Shown here: one piece after another, positions 1 to 8,007 of the stretch
Layout: each line of letters begins with the position of its first letter
Numbering within the stretch: position 1 is the stretch's first letter
Assembly: GCA_947573385.1 (NCBI GenBank)
Contig: CANPFP010000001.1
Coordinates: 1-64,000 of the forward strand
Direction of reading: 5' to 3'
Source: an uncultured Bacillota bacterium
Lineage (GTDB): Bacteria; Bacillota; Clostridia; Oscillospirales; Oscillospiraceae
Length of the DNA stretch: 64,000 nt
Position numbers and translations under genes: made by a program
The notes under the pieces: generated by a model
What the model saw: the letters and a program-made list of their open reading frames with translations, nothing else
What the model was told of the DNA's origin: nothing
Databases searched by the model: none

Positions 1-125
1 AGTTCGACATGCTTCAGGCCATGACCAAGCAGTTTTCCGGCGGCAAGCTGCCCAAAAGTATGCGGAAGATGATGGGCAAAAAGGGCCGGGGCGGTTTCCC
101 GGGAATGGGCGGAATGCCGTTTTAA
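1..125 (+). CDS. ffh: Signal recognition particle protein Ffh, C-terminal end only
   Basis: The window opens inside a gene; reading frame 3-125 gives about 40 residues ending in TAA. The tail is methionine- and glycine-rich (GGKLPKSMRKMMGKKG followed by GFPGMGGMPF), typical of the end of the Ffh M domain, which binds signal peptides and 4.5S/6S-type SRP RNA. Being followed by rpsP, khpA and rimM matches the usual Firmicute ffh-rpsP neighbourhood. The GTPase domain lies outside the window, so the call rests on the tail and context. Confidence 0.8.
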   Translation, partial: FDMLQAMTKQFSGGKLPKSMRKMMGKKGRGGFPGMGGMPF

Positions 126-126
126 G

Positions 127-300
127 CCTCCTTTTGAAAGGAGGTGCCCCAGTTCGCAAACTGGGGCGGAGGATTGCATTTTGGCGAAGCCAAAATATGC
201 GAAGCAAATTCAGGTTTGCAAAGCTTTGTTTACTTCGTATGTTCGCTTCGCGAACGCAATCCTCAGTCAGCCTGCGGCTGACAGCCCCTTTCAAAAGGGG
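127..300. repeat. Inverted-repeat intergenic element (MITE-like) between ffh and rpsP
   Basis: The ends are related inverted repeats, each itself a hairpin: CCTCCTTT..AAAGGAGG at 127-144 and CCCCTTT..AAAGGGG at 285-300. Inside lie three more perfect hairpins: CCCCAGTT/AACTGGGG (147-166), GTTCGC/GCGAAC (241-255) and TCAGCC/GGCTGA (267-281). GGAGGATTGC near the left end mirrors GCAATCCTC near the right end. It has no credible ORF. The architecture is that of a non-autonomous palindromic element; similar sequences are, from memory, common in Oscillospiraceae genomes. It sits inside a probable transcription unit, so it would be transcribed as a large folded RNA. Confidence 0.7.
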
Positions 301-374
301 CCCTTTGGGACGTTGGCAGAGCGCCTTTTGCGCTTTCCATATAAACAAACAAATTCATTTGGAGGTGAAGATAC

Positions 375-614
375 ATGGTTAAAATCAGACTGCGCCGCAT
401 GGGCGCCAAGAAGGCCCCCTTCTACCGCATCGTGGTGGCCGACTCCCGCTATCCCCGTGACGGCCGTTTCATTGAGGAGATCGGCTTCTACAACCCCACC
501 GTCAACCCCACTGAGCTGAAGGTGGACGTGGACCGGGCCCAGGCCTGGATCAAGACCGGCGCTCAGCCCACCGAGACCGTCCGCGACCTGCTGAAAAAAG
601 CCGGCGCCCTGTAA
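375..614 (+). CDS. rpsP: 30S ribosomal protein S16
   Basis: This 79-residue protein begins [20 protein letters not shown] and continues with the S16 signature [23 protein letters not shown]16 is a primary 16S rRNA-binding protein of the small subunit. Length is normal for bacterial S16. The ATG is preceded by GGAGGTGAAG with good spacing. It follows ffh and the palindromic element and precedes khpA by 15 nt, so it is probably co-transcribed with khpA and rimM. Confidence 0.97.
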   Translation: MVKIRLRRMGAKKAPFYRIVVADSRYPRDGRFIEEIGFYNPTVNPTELKVDVDRAQAWIKTGAQPTETVRDLLKKAGAL

Positions 615-629
615 GGCTGGAGGTCATTC

Positions 630-860
630 ATGAAAGAGCTTCTCACCTACGTGGCCCAGAACCTGGTGGAGCACCCCGAGCAGGTGTCTGTCACTGAGGT
701 CGAGGGCGGCGGCGAGACCGTCCTGGAACTCCGGGTCGCCCCGGAGGACATGGGCAAGGTGATCGGCCGCCAGGGCCGCATCGCCAAGGAGATCCGCGTT
801 TTGATGCGCTCCGCCGCCCAGCGGGCCGGCAAGCGGATCAATGTGGAGATCGTTGACTAA
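630..860 (+). CDS. khpA: KH-domain RNA-binding protein KhpA
   Basis: This 76-residue protein consists of one KH fold. The GXXG RNA-binding loop is visible as GKVIGRQGRIAKEIR around residues 43-57. KhpA normally dimerises with KhpB/Jag and binds many transcripts, influencing cell division and elongation. A GGAGG site lies 6 nt before the ATG. The gene sits between rpsP and rimM, the standard position of this family in Firmicutes. Only 69 nt, containing a terminator-like hairpin, separate it from rimM. Confidence 0.93.
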   Translation: MKELLTYVAQNLVEHPEQVSVTEVEGGGETVLELRVAPEDMGKVIGRQGRIAKEIRVLMRSAAQRAGKRINVEIVD

Positions 861-865
861 ACCAA

Positions 866-896
866 GGGCGCAGGGAGTTACCTGCGCCCTTCTTTT
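866..896 (+). terminator. Hairpin with T-rich tail between khpA and rimM
   Basis: GGGCGCAGG (866-874) pairs perfectly with CCTGCGCCC (881-889) over a 6-nt loop and is followed by TTCTTTT. This looks like an intrinsic terminator or partial attenuator that would lower rimM expression relative to rpsP and khpA. Confidence 0.65.
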
Positions 897-929
897 CCAA
901 TATGTCCAGTATTTTATGGAGGAACACAC

Positions 930-1427
930 ATGCTGAATCAATATTTAGAGGTGGGCAAGGTCACCAACGTCCACGGCCTGATGGGCGAGGTGAAGGTCCA
1001 GCCCTGGGCCGACTCGCCGGAGTTTCTGTGCCAGTTTAAGACCCTGTATGTGGACGAGGCCCACTTCCCCATGACGGTACAGCGGGCCCGGGTCCACAAA
1101 AACATGGTCATCATCAAATTTGAGGGCCCCACCGACGTGCCCAGCGCCCTGTCTCTGCGCAACGCCATTTTGTATATCGACCGCTCGGACGTGGACCTGC
1201 CTGAGGGGGCCTTCTTCCTGGCCGATATCTACGGTCTGGAGGTGCGGGACGCCGCCACCGGCGAGGTGCTGGGCAAAATCGCCGACGTGCTCACCCTGCC
1301 CGCCAACAACGTCTATGTGGTAAAGGGCGGAGCCCGGGAGCTGATGATCCCCGCCGTGCCCCAGTTTATCGCGGAGACCAGCGTGGAGGGCGGCTTTATC
1401 CGGGTCAATATGATGGAGGGCCTGTAA
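930..1427 (+). CDS. rimM: Ribosome maturation factor RimM
   Basis: This 165-residue protein has the RimM N-terminal barrel (LEVGKVTNVHGLMGEVKVQ at residues 6-24) and a C-terminal PRC barrel (residues about 93-165, LPANNVYVVKGG then LMIPAVPQFI). RimM binds S19 and assists maturation of the 30S head. Length is normal. The ATG follows TGGAGGA. Its stop codon shares one base with the start of the next gene (TAATG), indicating translational coupling. The trmD and rplS genes that usually follow rimM are absent here. Confidence 0.95.
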   Translation: MLNQYLEVGKVTNVHGLMGEVKVQPWADSPEFLCQFKTLYVDEAHFPMTVQRARVHKNMVIIKFEGPTDVPSALSLRNAILYIDRSDVDLPEGAFFLADIYGLEVRDAATGEVLGKIADVLTLPANNVYVVKGGARELMIPAVPQFIAETSVEGGFIRVNMMEGL

Positions 1428-2548
1428 TGAAGCAGGAATGGAAAGCCCCGCTGCGTTTCGGTGCGGTTTTTTTGGGGCTCTATCTGGTCGTTCACTACTG
1501 GGAGGGCCTGTCCGCTCTGCTCCGGACGGCCGTTTCCGCCGGCTTTCCGCTGGTGGCGGGGGCGGTAATTGCCTATGCCGTCAACATCCTTATGAGCATG
1601 TATGAGCGGTGGTATTTCCCCCAATCCAAAAGCCGCGGGGTGGTAAAGAGCCGCCGGCCGGTCTGTCTTCTGCTGTCCTATGCCAGTTTGGTGCTCCTGG
1701 TCGTCCTCATCATTCGGATGATACTTCCAGAGCTTATCCAGAGCGTCACTCTGCTCCTCCAGGAGCTGGTGCCCCTGCTTCAAAAATTAAGCGTTACCAT
1801 CAACCAGAACCAGGACCAGCTGGCCGCTCTGTCCGGCCTGTTTCTGGCGGATGGCACCGTCAACTGGCAGGAGCTGGCTGCCAAGGCCGTCAACTTTCTG
1901 CTGACTGGGCTGGGCGGTGTGATGGGCTCACTGATGTCTCTCGTCTCCGCCACCATATCCACTGCCTTTACCTCCATTGTCAGCATCATCTTCTCCATCT
2001 ACCTGCTGATGGACAAGGAAAAGCTGTCCCGGCAGTGCGCCCTGGTACTGAAAACCTACCTCAAACCCAGTTGGTACAGCCACCTGCTCTACTTTTTAGA
2101 GATTTTGCACAACTGTTTCCGCCGCTTTGTGGTGGGGCAGTGTACCGAAGCGGTCATCCTGGGCCTGCTGTGTATGGGCGGAATGCTGATGTTTCAGTTC
2201 CCATATGCCTCTATGGTGGGCACCCTCATCGGCTTTACCGCCCTGATCCCGGTGGCCGGTGCCTATATCGGCGCGGGGGTGGGCGCGTTTATGATCTTCA
2301 CCGTCTCCCCCATCAAGGCTCTTCTGTTCCTGGTGTTCATCTCCGTCCTTCAGCAGCTGGAGGGCAACCTGATCTACCCCAGGGTGGTGGGCTCTTCCAT
2401 CGGCCTGCCCGGCATCTGGGTGCTGGCTGCCGTCACCATCGGCGGCGGTGTACTGGGTATCGGCGGGATGCTGCTGGCCGTCCCTCTGGCGGCCTCCCTC
2501 TACCAAATGATACGGGACGACGTAGCATGTAGAAACCGCACTTCTTAA
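1427..2548 (+). CDS. AI-2E family transporter (PerM/YtvI-like membrane protein)
   Basis: The 373-residue product is very hydrophobic, with about eight predicted membrane segments: two near the N-terminus (15-55), one at 85-105, a cluster at 165-195 and a C-terminal block at 235-365 containing GTLIGFTALIPVAGAYIG and a PRVVGSSIGLPGIWVL segment. These are features of the AI-2E/UPF0118 family, whose members include putative autoinducer exporters and Na+/H+ antiporters; the substrate cannot be read from sequence. The start overlaps the rimM stop by one base, and a bidirectional terminator follows. Confidence 0.9.
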   Translation: MKQEWKAPLRFGAVFLGLYLVVHYWEGLSALLRTAVSAGFPLVAGAVIAYAVNILMSMYERWYFPQSKSRGVVKSRRPVCLLLSYASLVLLVVLIIRMILPELIQSVTLLLQELVPLLQKLSVTINQNQDQLAALSGLFLADGTVNWQELAAKAVNFLLTGLGGVMGSLMSLVSATISTAFTSIVSIIFSIYLLMDKEKLSRQCALVLKTYLKPSWYSHLLYFLEILHNCFRRFVVGQCTEAVILGLLCMGGMLMFQFPYASMVGTLIGFTALIPVAGAYIGAGVGAFMIFTVSPIKALLFLVFISVLQQLEGNLIYPRVVGSSIGLPGIWVLAAVTIGGGVLGIGGMLLAVPLAASLYQMIRDDVACRNRTS

Positions 2549-2557
2549 ATATCGCAA

Positions 2558-2591
2558 AAAAGCGGTCTCCCATCTTCGGGAGACCGCTTTT
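2558..2591. terminator. Bidirectional intrinsic terminator
   Basis: AAAAGCGGTCTCCC (2558-2571) pairs with GGGAGACCGCTTTT (2578-2591) over a 6-nt loop, with A and T tracts on both sides. It lies between the convergent AI-2E transporter gene and rnc and can serve both. Confidence 0.9.
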
Positions 2592-2595
2592 CCGT

Positions 2596-3273
2596 TTATC
2601 GAGATGCGTTCAGAGCCTGAATAGCGGCGGCGGCGGCCATCTGCTCGGCCTCCTTCTTGCTGCGGCCCGAGCCGGAGCCCACAGACCTGCCGTTCAGGTC
2701 CACCTCTACAAAGAAGCGCTTGTTGTGGTCGGGGCCCTCCTCGCCCACCAAGCGGTACTGGAGCACCTGTCCGCTCTCCCGCTGGACCAGCTCCTGAAGG
2801 GCAGTTTTGTGGTCCAGGGGTTTGGTAAGCCCGGCAATTTCCCGACTGAGCACATACTTCTGGATAAACTTCCGCGCTGAACCGATACCGCCGTCCAGGT
2901 AAATAGCGGCCAGAACAGCCTCCACCGCGTCAGCCTGAATGGAGGGCCGCTCCCGGCCACCGCCGGAGTTCTCCCCCTTGCCCAGCCGCAGATACTCTCC
3001 CAGTCCCAGCTCACGGGCCACCTCTACCAGGCTCTCCTCACATACCAGAGCGGCCCGGGTGCGGGTCAGATCTCCCTCGGGCAGATCAGGATGGTTGCGA
3101 TACAGGTGGTCCGCCACCACCATGCCCAGGATAGAGTCGCCCAAAAACTCCAGCCGCTCGTTGCTCAGCAGTTTTCCCCGGCTCTCGTTGGCCCGGGAGC
3201 TGTGAGTCAGCGCATTTTCCAGCAGAGAGGGATCTTGAAAGGTGTAGCCAAGCTTTTCTTCCAACGTATTCAT
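2596..3273 (-). CDS. rnc: Ribonuclease III
   Basis: This 225-residue protein has the RNase III signature NERLEFLGDS at residues 38-47, including the metal-binding Glu and Asp, and a C-terminal double-stranded RNA-binding domain (about 150-222, ending GRSKKEAEQMAAAAAIQAL). It cleaves double-stranded RNA in rRNA processing and mRNA decay. An AAGGAG site precedes the ATG. It lies downstream of acpP on the same strand, the conserved acpP-rnc order of Firmicutes. Confidence 0.97.
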   Translation of the reverse strand: MNTLEEKLGYTFQDPSLLENALTHSSRANESRGKLLSNERLEFLGDSILGMVVADHLYRNHPDLPEGDLTRTRAALVCEESLVEVARELGLGEYLRLGKGENSGGGRERPSIQADAVEAVLAAIYLDGGIGSARKFIQKYVLSREIAGLTKPLDHKTALQELVQRESGQVLQYRLVGEEGPDHNKRFFVEVDLNGRSVGSGSGRSKKEAEQMAAAAAIQALNASR

Positions 3274-3326
3274 GATAAACTCCTTGGAGCCCTCCAGACT
3301 GCAGCCGGACGGGTTTTGACAGTAGT

Positions 3327-3351
3327 GGAACTCCGCTGGAGGCGGAGTTCC
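3327..3351. other. Intercistronic hairpin between acpP and rnc
   Basis: GGAACTCCGC (3327-3336) and GCGGAGTTCC (3342-3351) form a perfect 10-bp stem with a 5-nt loop. There is no T-run on the minus strand, so it is more likely an mRNA processing or stability structure, or a weak attenuator of rnc, than a full terminator. Confidence 0.6.
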
Positions 3352-3357
3352 GTCATT

Positions 3358-3591
3358 TTAGTCGATTTTATTCTTTAAGAAACGAACCAGGTCGCCTACC
3401 GTAGAAATGGAGGAAGCTTCTTCCTCGCCCAGCTCCTCAATACCGAACTCCTCCTCCAGGGCCATGGACAAATCCACAATATCCACAGAGTCGGCATTCA
3501 AGTCGTCGGTAAAAGAGGTATCCATCGTGATACTGTCGGCATCAACATTGAATTGCTCGGCAATCAAGGCAGCCAGCTTTTCAAAGATCAT
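3358..3591 (-). CDS. acpP: Acyl carrier protein
   Basis: This 77-residue acidic protein carries the phosphopantetheine site DSVD, with Ser35 as the attachment residue, in LNADSVDIVDLSMALEEEF. It carries growing acyl chains in type II fatty acid synthesis. AAAGGAGCG lies upstream of the ATG. The start overlaps the end of the AGCS symporter gene by four bases (ATGA). fab genes are not adjacent, but rnc follows as usual. Confidence 0.96.
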   Translation of the reverse strand: MIFEKLAALIAEQFNVDADSITMDTSFTDDLNADSVDIVDLSMALEEEFGIEELGEEEASSISTVGDLVRFLKNKID

Positions 3592-5072
3592 AATGTGTCG
3601 CTCCTTTTATTTATGTGTTTAAGCGCTGTTTCTTCCCCTATGATAGGCACATTTCGTCTGGCTGTCAATAGGTTTTTTCCAATTATTTTTTCAGAGTTAC
3701 TTTTCTGCCACTGCCGGAGCACGGAAAACGCCTGGGGCGCAAGGAACAGAAGGGCCAGGAGGTTGGGCAGGGCCATCAGAGCGTTGCATAAATCCACCAG
3801 CTGCCAGATAGTCCCGGGGCTCCATACCGCTCCCAGGACCGCGCACCCTAAAAACACAGCCCGGTACAGGAAAACAAGGCATTTTCCAGAAAAAACAGGG
3901 GACCTTTTCCCCCCTCTTTGTCCCGAAAAAAGGAAAGTGATGCACTGCTCCCCATAGTAGCTCCACCCCAGGATGGACGAGAAGGCGAACAGCAGCAGAG
4001 ACAGAGCTGCTGCTCCCTCCCCAAAGCGCCCCAGAACAGATCCGAAGGCGGCGGCAGTGAGGGGGGCTCCTGTGAGAGCACCGGGGTTGGTGATATCCCA
4101 CACCCCGCTGACCAGGATGGCCAGCGCGGTGACGGTACACACCGCCACAGTGGACAGGAACACCTCAAAGACACCCCACATTCCCTGACGGGCGGGGTGG
4201 TCTGTCTGGGCGGCCCCGTGGGCCATGGCGGAGGTGCCCAGGCCGGCTTCGTTGGTAAACACCCCCCGGGCCACCCCGTAGCGCAGGGCGGCGGATACCG
4301 TCCACCCCGCGCCGCCCCCCGCAGCGGCGGCAGGGGAGAGGGCGCAGGAGAGGATGAGCCCCAAAGCCCGGGGAACTTTTCCCCAGTTGGCCAGCACCAC
4401 CGCCGTCCCGCTGCCCAGATAGAGCAGGGCCATGGCGGGCACCAGGGTGGAGGACACCGCTGCGATCCGTCTCAGACCGCCCAGCATGACCAACCCCGTC
4501 AACAGGGCGGTAGCAAGGCCCACAGAGAGTCTGGGAAGGCCCCAGGCCGCTTCCAGGCTGGAGGCGATGGAGGAGGACTGGACCAGGTTTCCCCCCGCCA
4601 GAGTGGCGGGGATGCAGGCCAGGCAGAAGCAGGCGGCCAGGGCCGCAGAGCCCAGCCCGTCCCGGATGTAGTACATGGGCCCGCCCCGCAGACTGCCGTC
4701 GGGACCGGCGCGCTGGTACTTCACGGCCAGCAGCTTTTCCCCGCAGGAGGTCATCATCCCCAGCAGGGCGGACACCCACATCCAGAATACCGCTCCCGGC
4801 CCCCCCAGTGTGAGGGCGGCGGCCACTCCGGCAATGGAGCCAGTACCCATTGTAGATGCCAGGGCGGTGGCCAGGGCCTGGAGGGGTGACAGCCCGCCGC
4901 CCCCCTTCTCCCGCCTGCGGAACAGCGACCCCGCCGTGGCCCGCCACCAGATACGAAACCCGAAAATTTGAAACCATCCGGAACCGATGGAGTATACCAG
5001 CCCCGTCACCAGAAACAGCCCCAGCAGCCAAGGATTCCACAGGGTATCCGCCACCTGAGATAAAAAATCCAC
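3588..5072 (-). CDS. Sodium:alanine symporter family protein (AGCS)
   Basis: The 494-residue protein has about eleven hydrophobic segments and AGCS hallmarks: LSPLQALATALASTMGTGSIAGVA near residue 60, a GGPMYYIRDGL segment near 130 and the motif GVFTNEAGLGTSAMAHGAAQTDHP near 270. The family imports alanine or glycine with Na+. The start is GTG at 5072, preceded by GAGGTGAT inside an inverted repeat. The C-terminal tail of about 40 residues after the last membrane span is longer than usual and polar. The stop overlaps acpP by 4 nt, so the two genes are probably co-transcribed. Confidence 0.93.
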   Translation of the reverse strand: MDFLSQVADTLWNPWLLGLFLVTGLVYSIGSGWFQIFGFRIWWRATAGSLFRRREKGGGGLSPLQALATALASTMGTGSIAGVAAALTLGGPGAVFWMWVSALLGMMTSCGEKLLAVKYQRAGPDGSLRGGPMYYIRDGLGSAALAACFCLACIPATLAGGNLVQSSSIASSLEAAWGLPRLSVGLATALLTGLVMLGGLRRIAAVSSTLVPAMALLYLGSGTAVVLANWGKVPRALGLILSCALSPAAAAGGGAGWTVSAALRYGVARGVFTNEAGLGTSAMAHGAAQTDHPARQGMWGVFEVFLSTVAVCTVTALAILVSGVWDITNPGALTGAPLTAAAFGSVLGRFGEGAAALSLLLFAFSSILGWSYYGEQCITFLFSGQRGGKRSPVFSGKCLVFLYRAVFLGCAVLGAVWSPGTIWQLVDLCNALMALPNLLALLFLAPQAFSVLRQWQKSNSEKIIGKNLLTARRNVPIIGEETALKHINKRSDTL

Positions 5073-5100
5073 CGCATATCACCTCAGTGAGTGATATGCG
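5073..5100. promoter_or_regulatory. 10-bp inverted repeat covering the AGCS ribosome-binding site
   Basis: CGCATATCAC (5073-5082) and GTGATATGCG (5091-5100) are perfect inverted repeats with an 8-nt spacer. On the minus strand the stem includes the GAGGTGAT Shine-Dalgarno and abuts the GTG start of the AGCS gene, so as RNA it could hide the start; as DNA it could be an operator. No regulator has been linked to it. Confidence 0.5.
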
Positions 5101-5119
5101 GCAGCTTTGCGGGACATGA

Positions 5120-5212
5120 TTACTCCATGATTTTCCGGTCGATCTCTTCCTCAATGTATGCTCTGGCTTCCGGACTGATATATCCCTCTGCACGCTGGAC
5201 GTCCTCAAACAT
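5120..5212 (-). CDS. Small ORF, 30 residues, unknown function
   Basis: An ATG at 5212 preceded by TTAGGAGTA opens a 30-codon frame beginning MFEDVQRAEGYISPEARAY and ending EEEIDRKIME. The product is acidic and probably helical, with no membrane segment. It lies between the LRR lipoprotein gene (47 nt upstream) and the AGCS gene on the same strand. I recognise no family. A good ribosome site and position in a gene gap support it, but it is short enough to arise by chance. Confidence 0.4.
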   Translation of the reverse strand: MFEDVQRAEGYISPEARAYIEEEIDRKIME

Positions 5213-5258
5213 AGTCGTACTCCTAACAATAGGGTTTAAGGAACAAAACAGACAGACG

Positions 5259-6428
5259 CTATCCGGCTTCTTCTTTATCCATAAACAGCTCATGGACATA
5301 GTTGTTCTTAAACATATCCCGCATGGCGTAATACCGCTCATGGGTCCGCCAGCCCTGGTCGATGGAGCCCTCGCCGTTGCGGACGATCTTGGCGTCAGGG
5401 TAGGTCTCTACCAGCTTCTGGTACTCGCTGTAGGGGATTCTGGTGTGCTCCATCCACAGCCGCTCCAGATTGGGCAGGTCATAGAGGTAGGTGGCGTCGC
5501 TGACCCGGTTGTAGCTGATATTCAGGTCCTTGAGGTTGGGGGTGTACTGTAAAAAGCTCAAATCAGTGACATAGCCTACAAAGAACTCCAGATACTCCAG
5601 CTTGGGGGTGTACTGAATCCAAGACAGGTCCTCCACCTGGTTATCCACCGCGATGAGAATCTTCAGATTGGGCATGTACTGGAGAAAGGACCAGTCGTGG
5701 ACCCGGTTGTGTCCCAGGTCCAGAGCCACCAGGTCGGTGCAGTAGCGCAGGTACTGGGCGTCCTCATCGTAGAGGAAGAAGGTCTGGGCGCAGGTTTTCA
5801 TAGTGGAGAAGGCCACCACATCGGTGCGGAAGGTCCAGTGGTGCCACACGATCTCCCAGATCATGCGGATATCGGGAAATGCGTCCTGGAGGGCGGCGTA
5901 CTCCTCGTTGGTGAAGCCGGTCTTGCACAGATCCACCCGGGTCAGGCCGGGGAGAACCTCAAATATCTCATACAGGTCCACCTCCAGCCCGGCCAGGTCG
6001 TGGCCGGACAGGTCCAGCGTCTCCATATCGGGTGTGACAGCCACACCGTCCACATCCAACTGCCACATCACCGACCTTTCCTTACACCGTGCGGTTACGT
6101 CCTTGATTTGGGGGACAGTGAGCCGGTAGGCGGTCAGGTCGATCTGCCCGCCCAGGTCCCCTTGGCGCTCCGCCTCGGCCAGCACCTGGTCATAGGTCAC
6201 CGGCGTCTCCGATGTCAGGGTGGTAACTTCGATGTTGACCTCCTCCGGGATACCTGAGCGGTCCAGGGCGTAGGGCGGCGGGGGCGGGACAGGGTCCGGC
6301 TCAGAGGTAGGAGCCTGTCCGGAGACAGAGGGACCACCGCTGCCAGCATTGGCGGAACCTTGCCCGCAGCCACAGAGCAGTGTCGCTGTCAGAGCGGCCA
6401 GCAGAATCAAGTGAGGTATTTTTTTCAT
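5259..6428 (-). CDS. Leucine-rich repeat lipoprotein
   Basis: This 389-residue protein starts with a lipoprotein signal (MKKIPHLILLAALTATLLCGC, lipobox LCGC) followed by a Ser/Gly/Pro-rich linker (PVPPPPPYA). Residues about 225-345 hold internalin-like LRRs of about 22 residues, with repeated cores such as LVALDLGHNRVHDWSFLQYMP, LEYLEF and LKDLNISYNRVSDATYLYDLP. It is predicted to be anchored on the outer face of the membrane and to bind protein or peptidoglycan partners; the ligand is unknown. AAAGGAGGA precedes the ATG, and a TATAAT lies on the minus strand at 6451-6456 without a convincing -35. Confidence 0.85.
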   Translation of the reverse strand: MKKIPHLILLAALTATLLCGCGQGSANAGSGGPSVSGQAPTSEPDPVPPPPPYALDRSGIPEEVNIEVTTLTSETPVTYDQVLAEAERQGDLGGQIDLTAYRLTVPQIKDVTARCKERSVMWQLDVDGVAVTPDMETLDLSGHDLAGLEVDLYEIFEVLPGLTRVDLCKTGFTNEEYAALQDAFPDIRMIWEIVWHHWTFRTDVVAFSTMKTCAQTFFLYDEDAQYLRYCTDLVALDLGHNRVHDWSFLQYMPNLKILIAVDNQVEDLSWIQYTPKLEYLEFFVGYVTDLSFLQYTPNLKDLNISYNRVSDATYLYDLPNLERLWMEHTRIPYSEYQKLVETYPDAKIVRNGEGSIDQGWRTHERYYAMRDMFKNNYVHELFMDKEEAG

Positions 6429-6492
6429 TTCCGAATCCTCCTTTTCTCTGATTATACACCAAGCTTCTTGTAATTTCTACCCTAAGTAGATG

Positions 6493-6518
6493 AAAAAGGG
6501 CCGTCCGGCGGACAGCCC
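6493..6518 (-). terminator. Intrinsic terminator of the amino-acid ABC operon
   Basis: On the minus strand GGGCTGTCC pairs with GGACGGCCC (one G-U pair) over a 3-nt loop, followed by TTTTTC. It starts 6 nt after the stop of the ATPase gene. Confidence 0.85.
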
Positions 6519-6523
6519 CAAAA

Positions 6524-7246
6524 TTATAGCACCTTGGACAAAAACAGCTGGGTCCGGGGGTTCTGTGGGTGGTCGAAGAAGGCGTGGGGCTCATTCTGCT
6601 CCAGGATGTGGCCGCCGTCCATAAAGAGAACCCGGCTGCCCACCTCCCGGGCGAAGCCCATCTCGTGGGTGACCACCACCATGGTCATGCCCTCCTGGGC
6701 CAGCTCCTTCATCACGTCCAGCACCTCGCCCACCATCTCAGGGTCCAGGGCGGAGGTTGGTTCGTCAAAGAGCATTACCTTGGGCTTCATAGCCAGAGCC
6801 CGGACGATGGCGATGCGCTGCTTCTGTCCGCCGGAGAGCTGGTTGGGGTAGGCCTCCGCCTTGTCGAGCAGGTCTACCCGCTTGAGCAGGGTGTCCGCCA
6901 CCTCGTCGGCCTCGGCCTGGCTCATCAGCTTAGTCTGCACCGGGGCCAGGGTGATGTTTTTCCGGATGGTCATGTTGGGGAAGAGGTTGAAGTGCTGGAA
7001 CACCATGCCCATCTGCTGGCGGACCTTGTCAATCTTCACCTTGGGGTCGGTGATGACCGTGTTTTCAAAGGTGATAGTGCCTGCAGTGGGGGTTTCCAGC
7101 AGGTTGAGACAGCGCAGGAAGGTGGACTTGCCCGACCCGGAGGGGCCGATGACCACCACTTTTTCTCCGGGGCTGATATGCTCGGAGATGTCGTCCAGCA
7201 CCAGGTGGTCCCCGAAGGACTTGGACAGATTTTTAACGTCGATCAC
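6524..7246 (-). CDS. Polar amino-acid ABC transporter, ATP-binding protein
   Basis: This is a roughly 240-residue ABC ATPase. Walker [10 protein letters not shown] is at residues 34-42, followed by a Q-loop ([13 protein letters not shown]), the signature LSGGQKQR, Walker [13 protein letters not shown] and the switch His in VVVTHEM. The HFNLFPNMT segment is typical of GlnQ/HisP-type importers. I chose the GTG start at 7246 because GGAGG lies 10 nt upstream and the protein then begins [12 protein letters not shown]; longer frames add unconserved residues. It overlaps the permease gene by 14 nt and is last in the operon. Confidence 0.94.
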   Translation of the reverse strand: MIDVKNLSKSFGDHLVLDDISEHISPGEKVVVIGPSGSGKSTFLRCLNLLETPTAGTITFENTVITDPKVKIDKVRQQMGMVFQHFNLFPNMTIRKNITLAPVQTKLMSQAEADEVADTLLKRVDLLDKAEAYPNQLSGGQKQRIAIVRALAMKPKVMLFDEPTSALDPEMVGEVLDVMKELAQEGMTMVVVTHEMGFAREVGSRVLFMDGGHILEQNEPHAFFDHPQNPRTQLFLSKVL

Positions 7247-7931
7247 TTTGGCGCAGCCTCCCCTCAATGATTTTAATGACAAATGTGAGCAAATATACAA
7301 TGGCCAGATAGAACAGGGCAGCTACCGACATAGGGGCCAGGTAGTTGGCCAGGTTCTGTCCGCTGCCCACGTTTTTGGCGGCGGCGGTCAGGTCATACAT
7401 ACCGATCATGCTGACGATGGAGGTCTCCTTAATCAGCGCGATCAGCTCGTTGCCGATGGAGGGGATCACGTTTTTGATGGCCTGGGGAATGACGATATAC
7501 CACAGGGTCGTGCCAGGGGACAGGCCCAGAGACCGCCCCGCCTCGGTCTGCCCAATATCCACAGAGAGGATACCGCCCCGGATATTCTCCGACACATAGG
7601 CCCCGGAGTTGATCCCGAAGGCGATGATGGCGGTGACCACCAGGGGGAAGCCTCGGATGGCAAAGACCACAAAGGCCATAATGAACAGCTGCAGGGCCAT
7701 AGGGGTGCCCCGTACCACGGTGACATAGACGGCGCAAATCAGCTTTGGAATCTTCATCAGCAGATTTTTTGATTTGGACAGTCCAACCAGCGCCACAATG
7801 GTCCCCAGGATCAGGCCCAGAATTGCCGCGCCTATGGAGATAGCCAGTGTCATGCGCAGGCCGGTCAGCATACTGTCCAGATACTTGGCGTTGGTAAAGA
7901 TCAGGGTAAATTTCTCAAGAAAGGTCATCAT
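7233..7931 (-). CDS. Polar amino-acid ABC transporter, permease
   Basis: The 232-residue membrane protein has about five segments and the HisM/GlnP layout: an N-terminal [20 protein letters not shown] segment, [13 protein letters not shown] near residue 75, and the EAA loop [24 protein letters not shown] near 140 that contacts the ATPase. Two adjacent ATGs at 7931 and 7928 are both possible; the ribosome site is weak (GGTGGA), which may reflect coupling to the binding-protein mRNA. It lies between the binding protein and the ATPase on the same strand. Confidence 0.94.
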   Translation of the reverse strand: MMTFLEKFTLIFTNAKYLDSMLTGLRMTLAISIGAAILGLILGTIVALVGLSKSKNLLMKIPKLICAVYVTVVRGTPMALQLFIMAFVVFAIRGFPLVVTAIIAFGINSGAYVSENIRGGILSVDIGQTEAGRSLGLSPGTTLWYIVIPQAIKNVIPSIGNELIALIKETSIVSMIGMYDLTAAAKNVGSGQNLANYLAPMSVAALFYLAIVYLLTFVIKIIEGRLRQSDRR

Positions 7932-7963
7932 TCCACCGGCTTTCTGTTTCTAATTAGATAAAT

Positions 7964-7996
7964 GGCGGAACAGTGCCAGGGGGGTACTGTTCCGCC
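7964..7996 (-). other. Intercistronic stem-loop after the binding-protein gene
   Basis: GGCGGAACAGT (7964-7974) and ACTGTTCCGCC (7986-7996) form a perfect 11-bp stem. It sits between the binding-protein stop and the permease start. Such stems commonly protect the upstream mRNA and reduce read-through, giving excess binding protein. Confidence 0.7.
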
Positions 7997-8007
7997 GCAG
8001 TTTGTGT

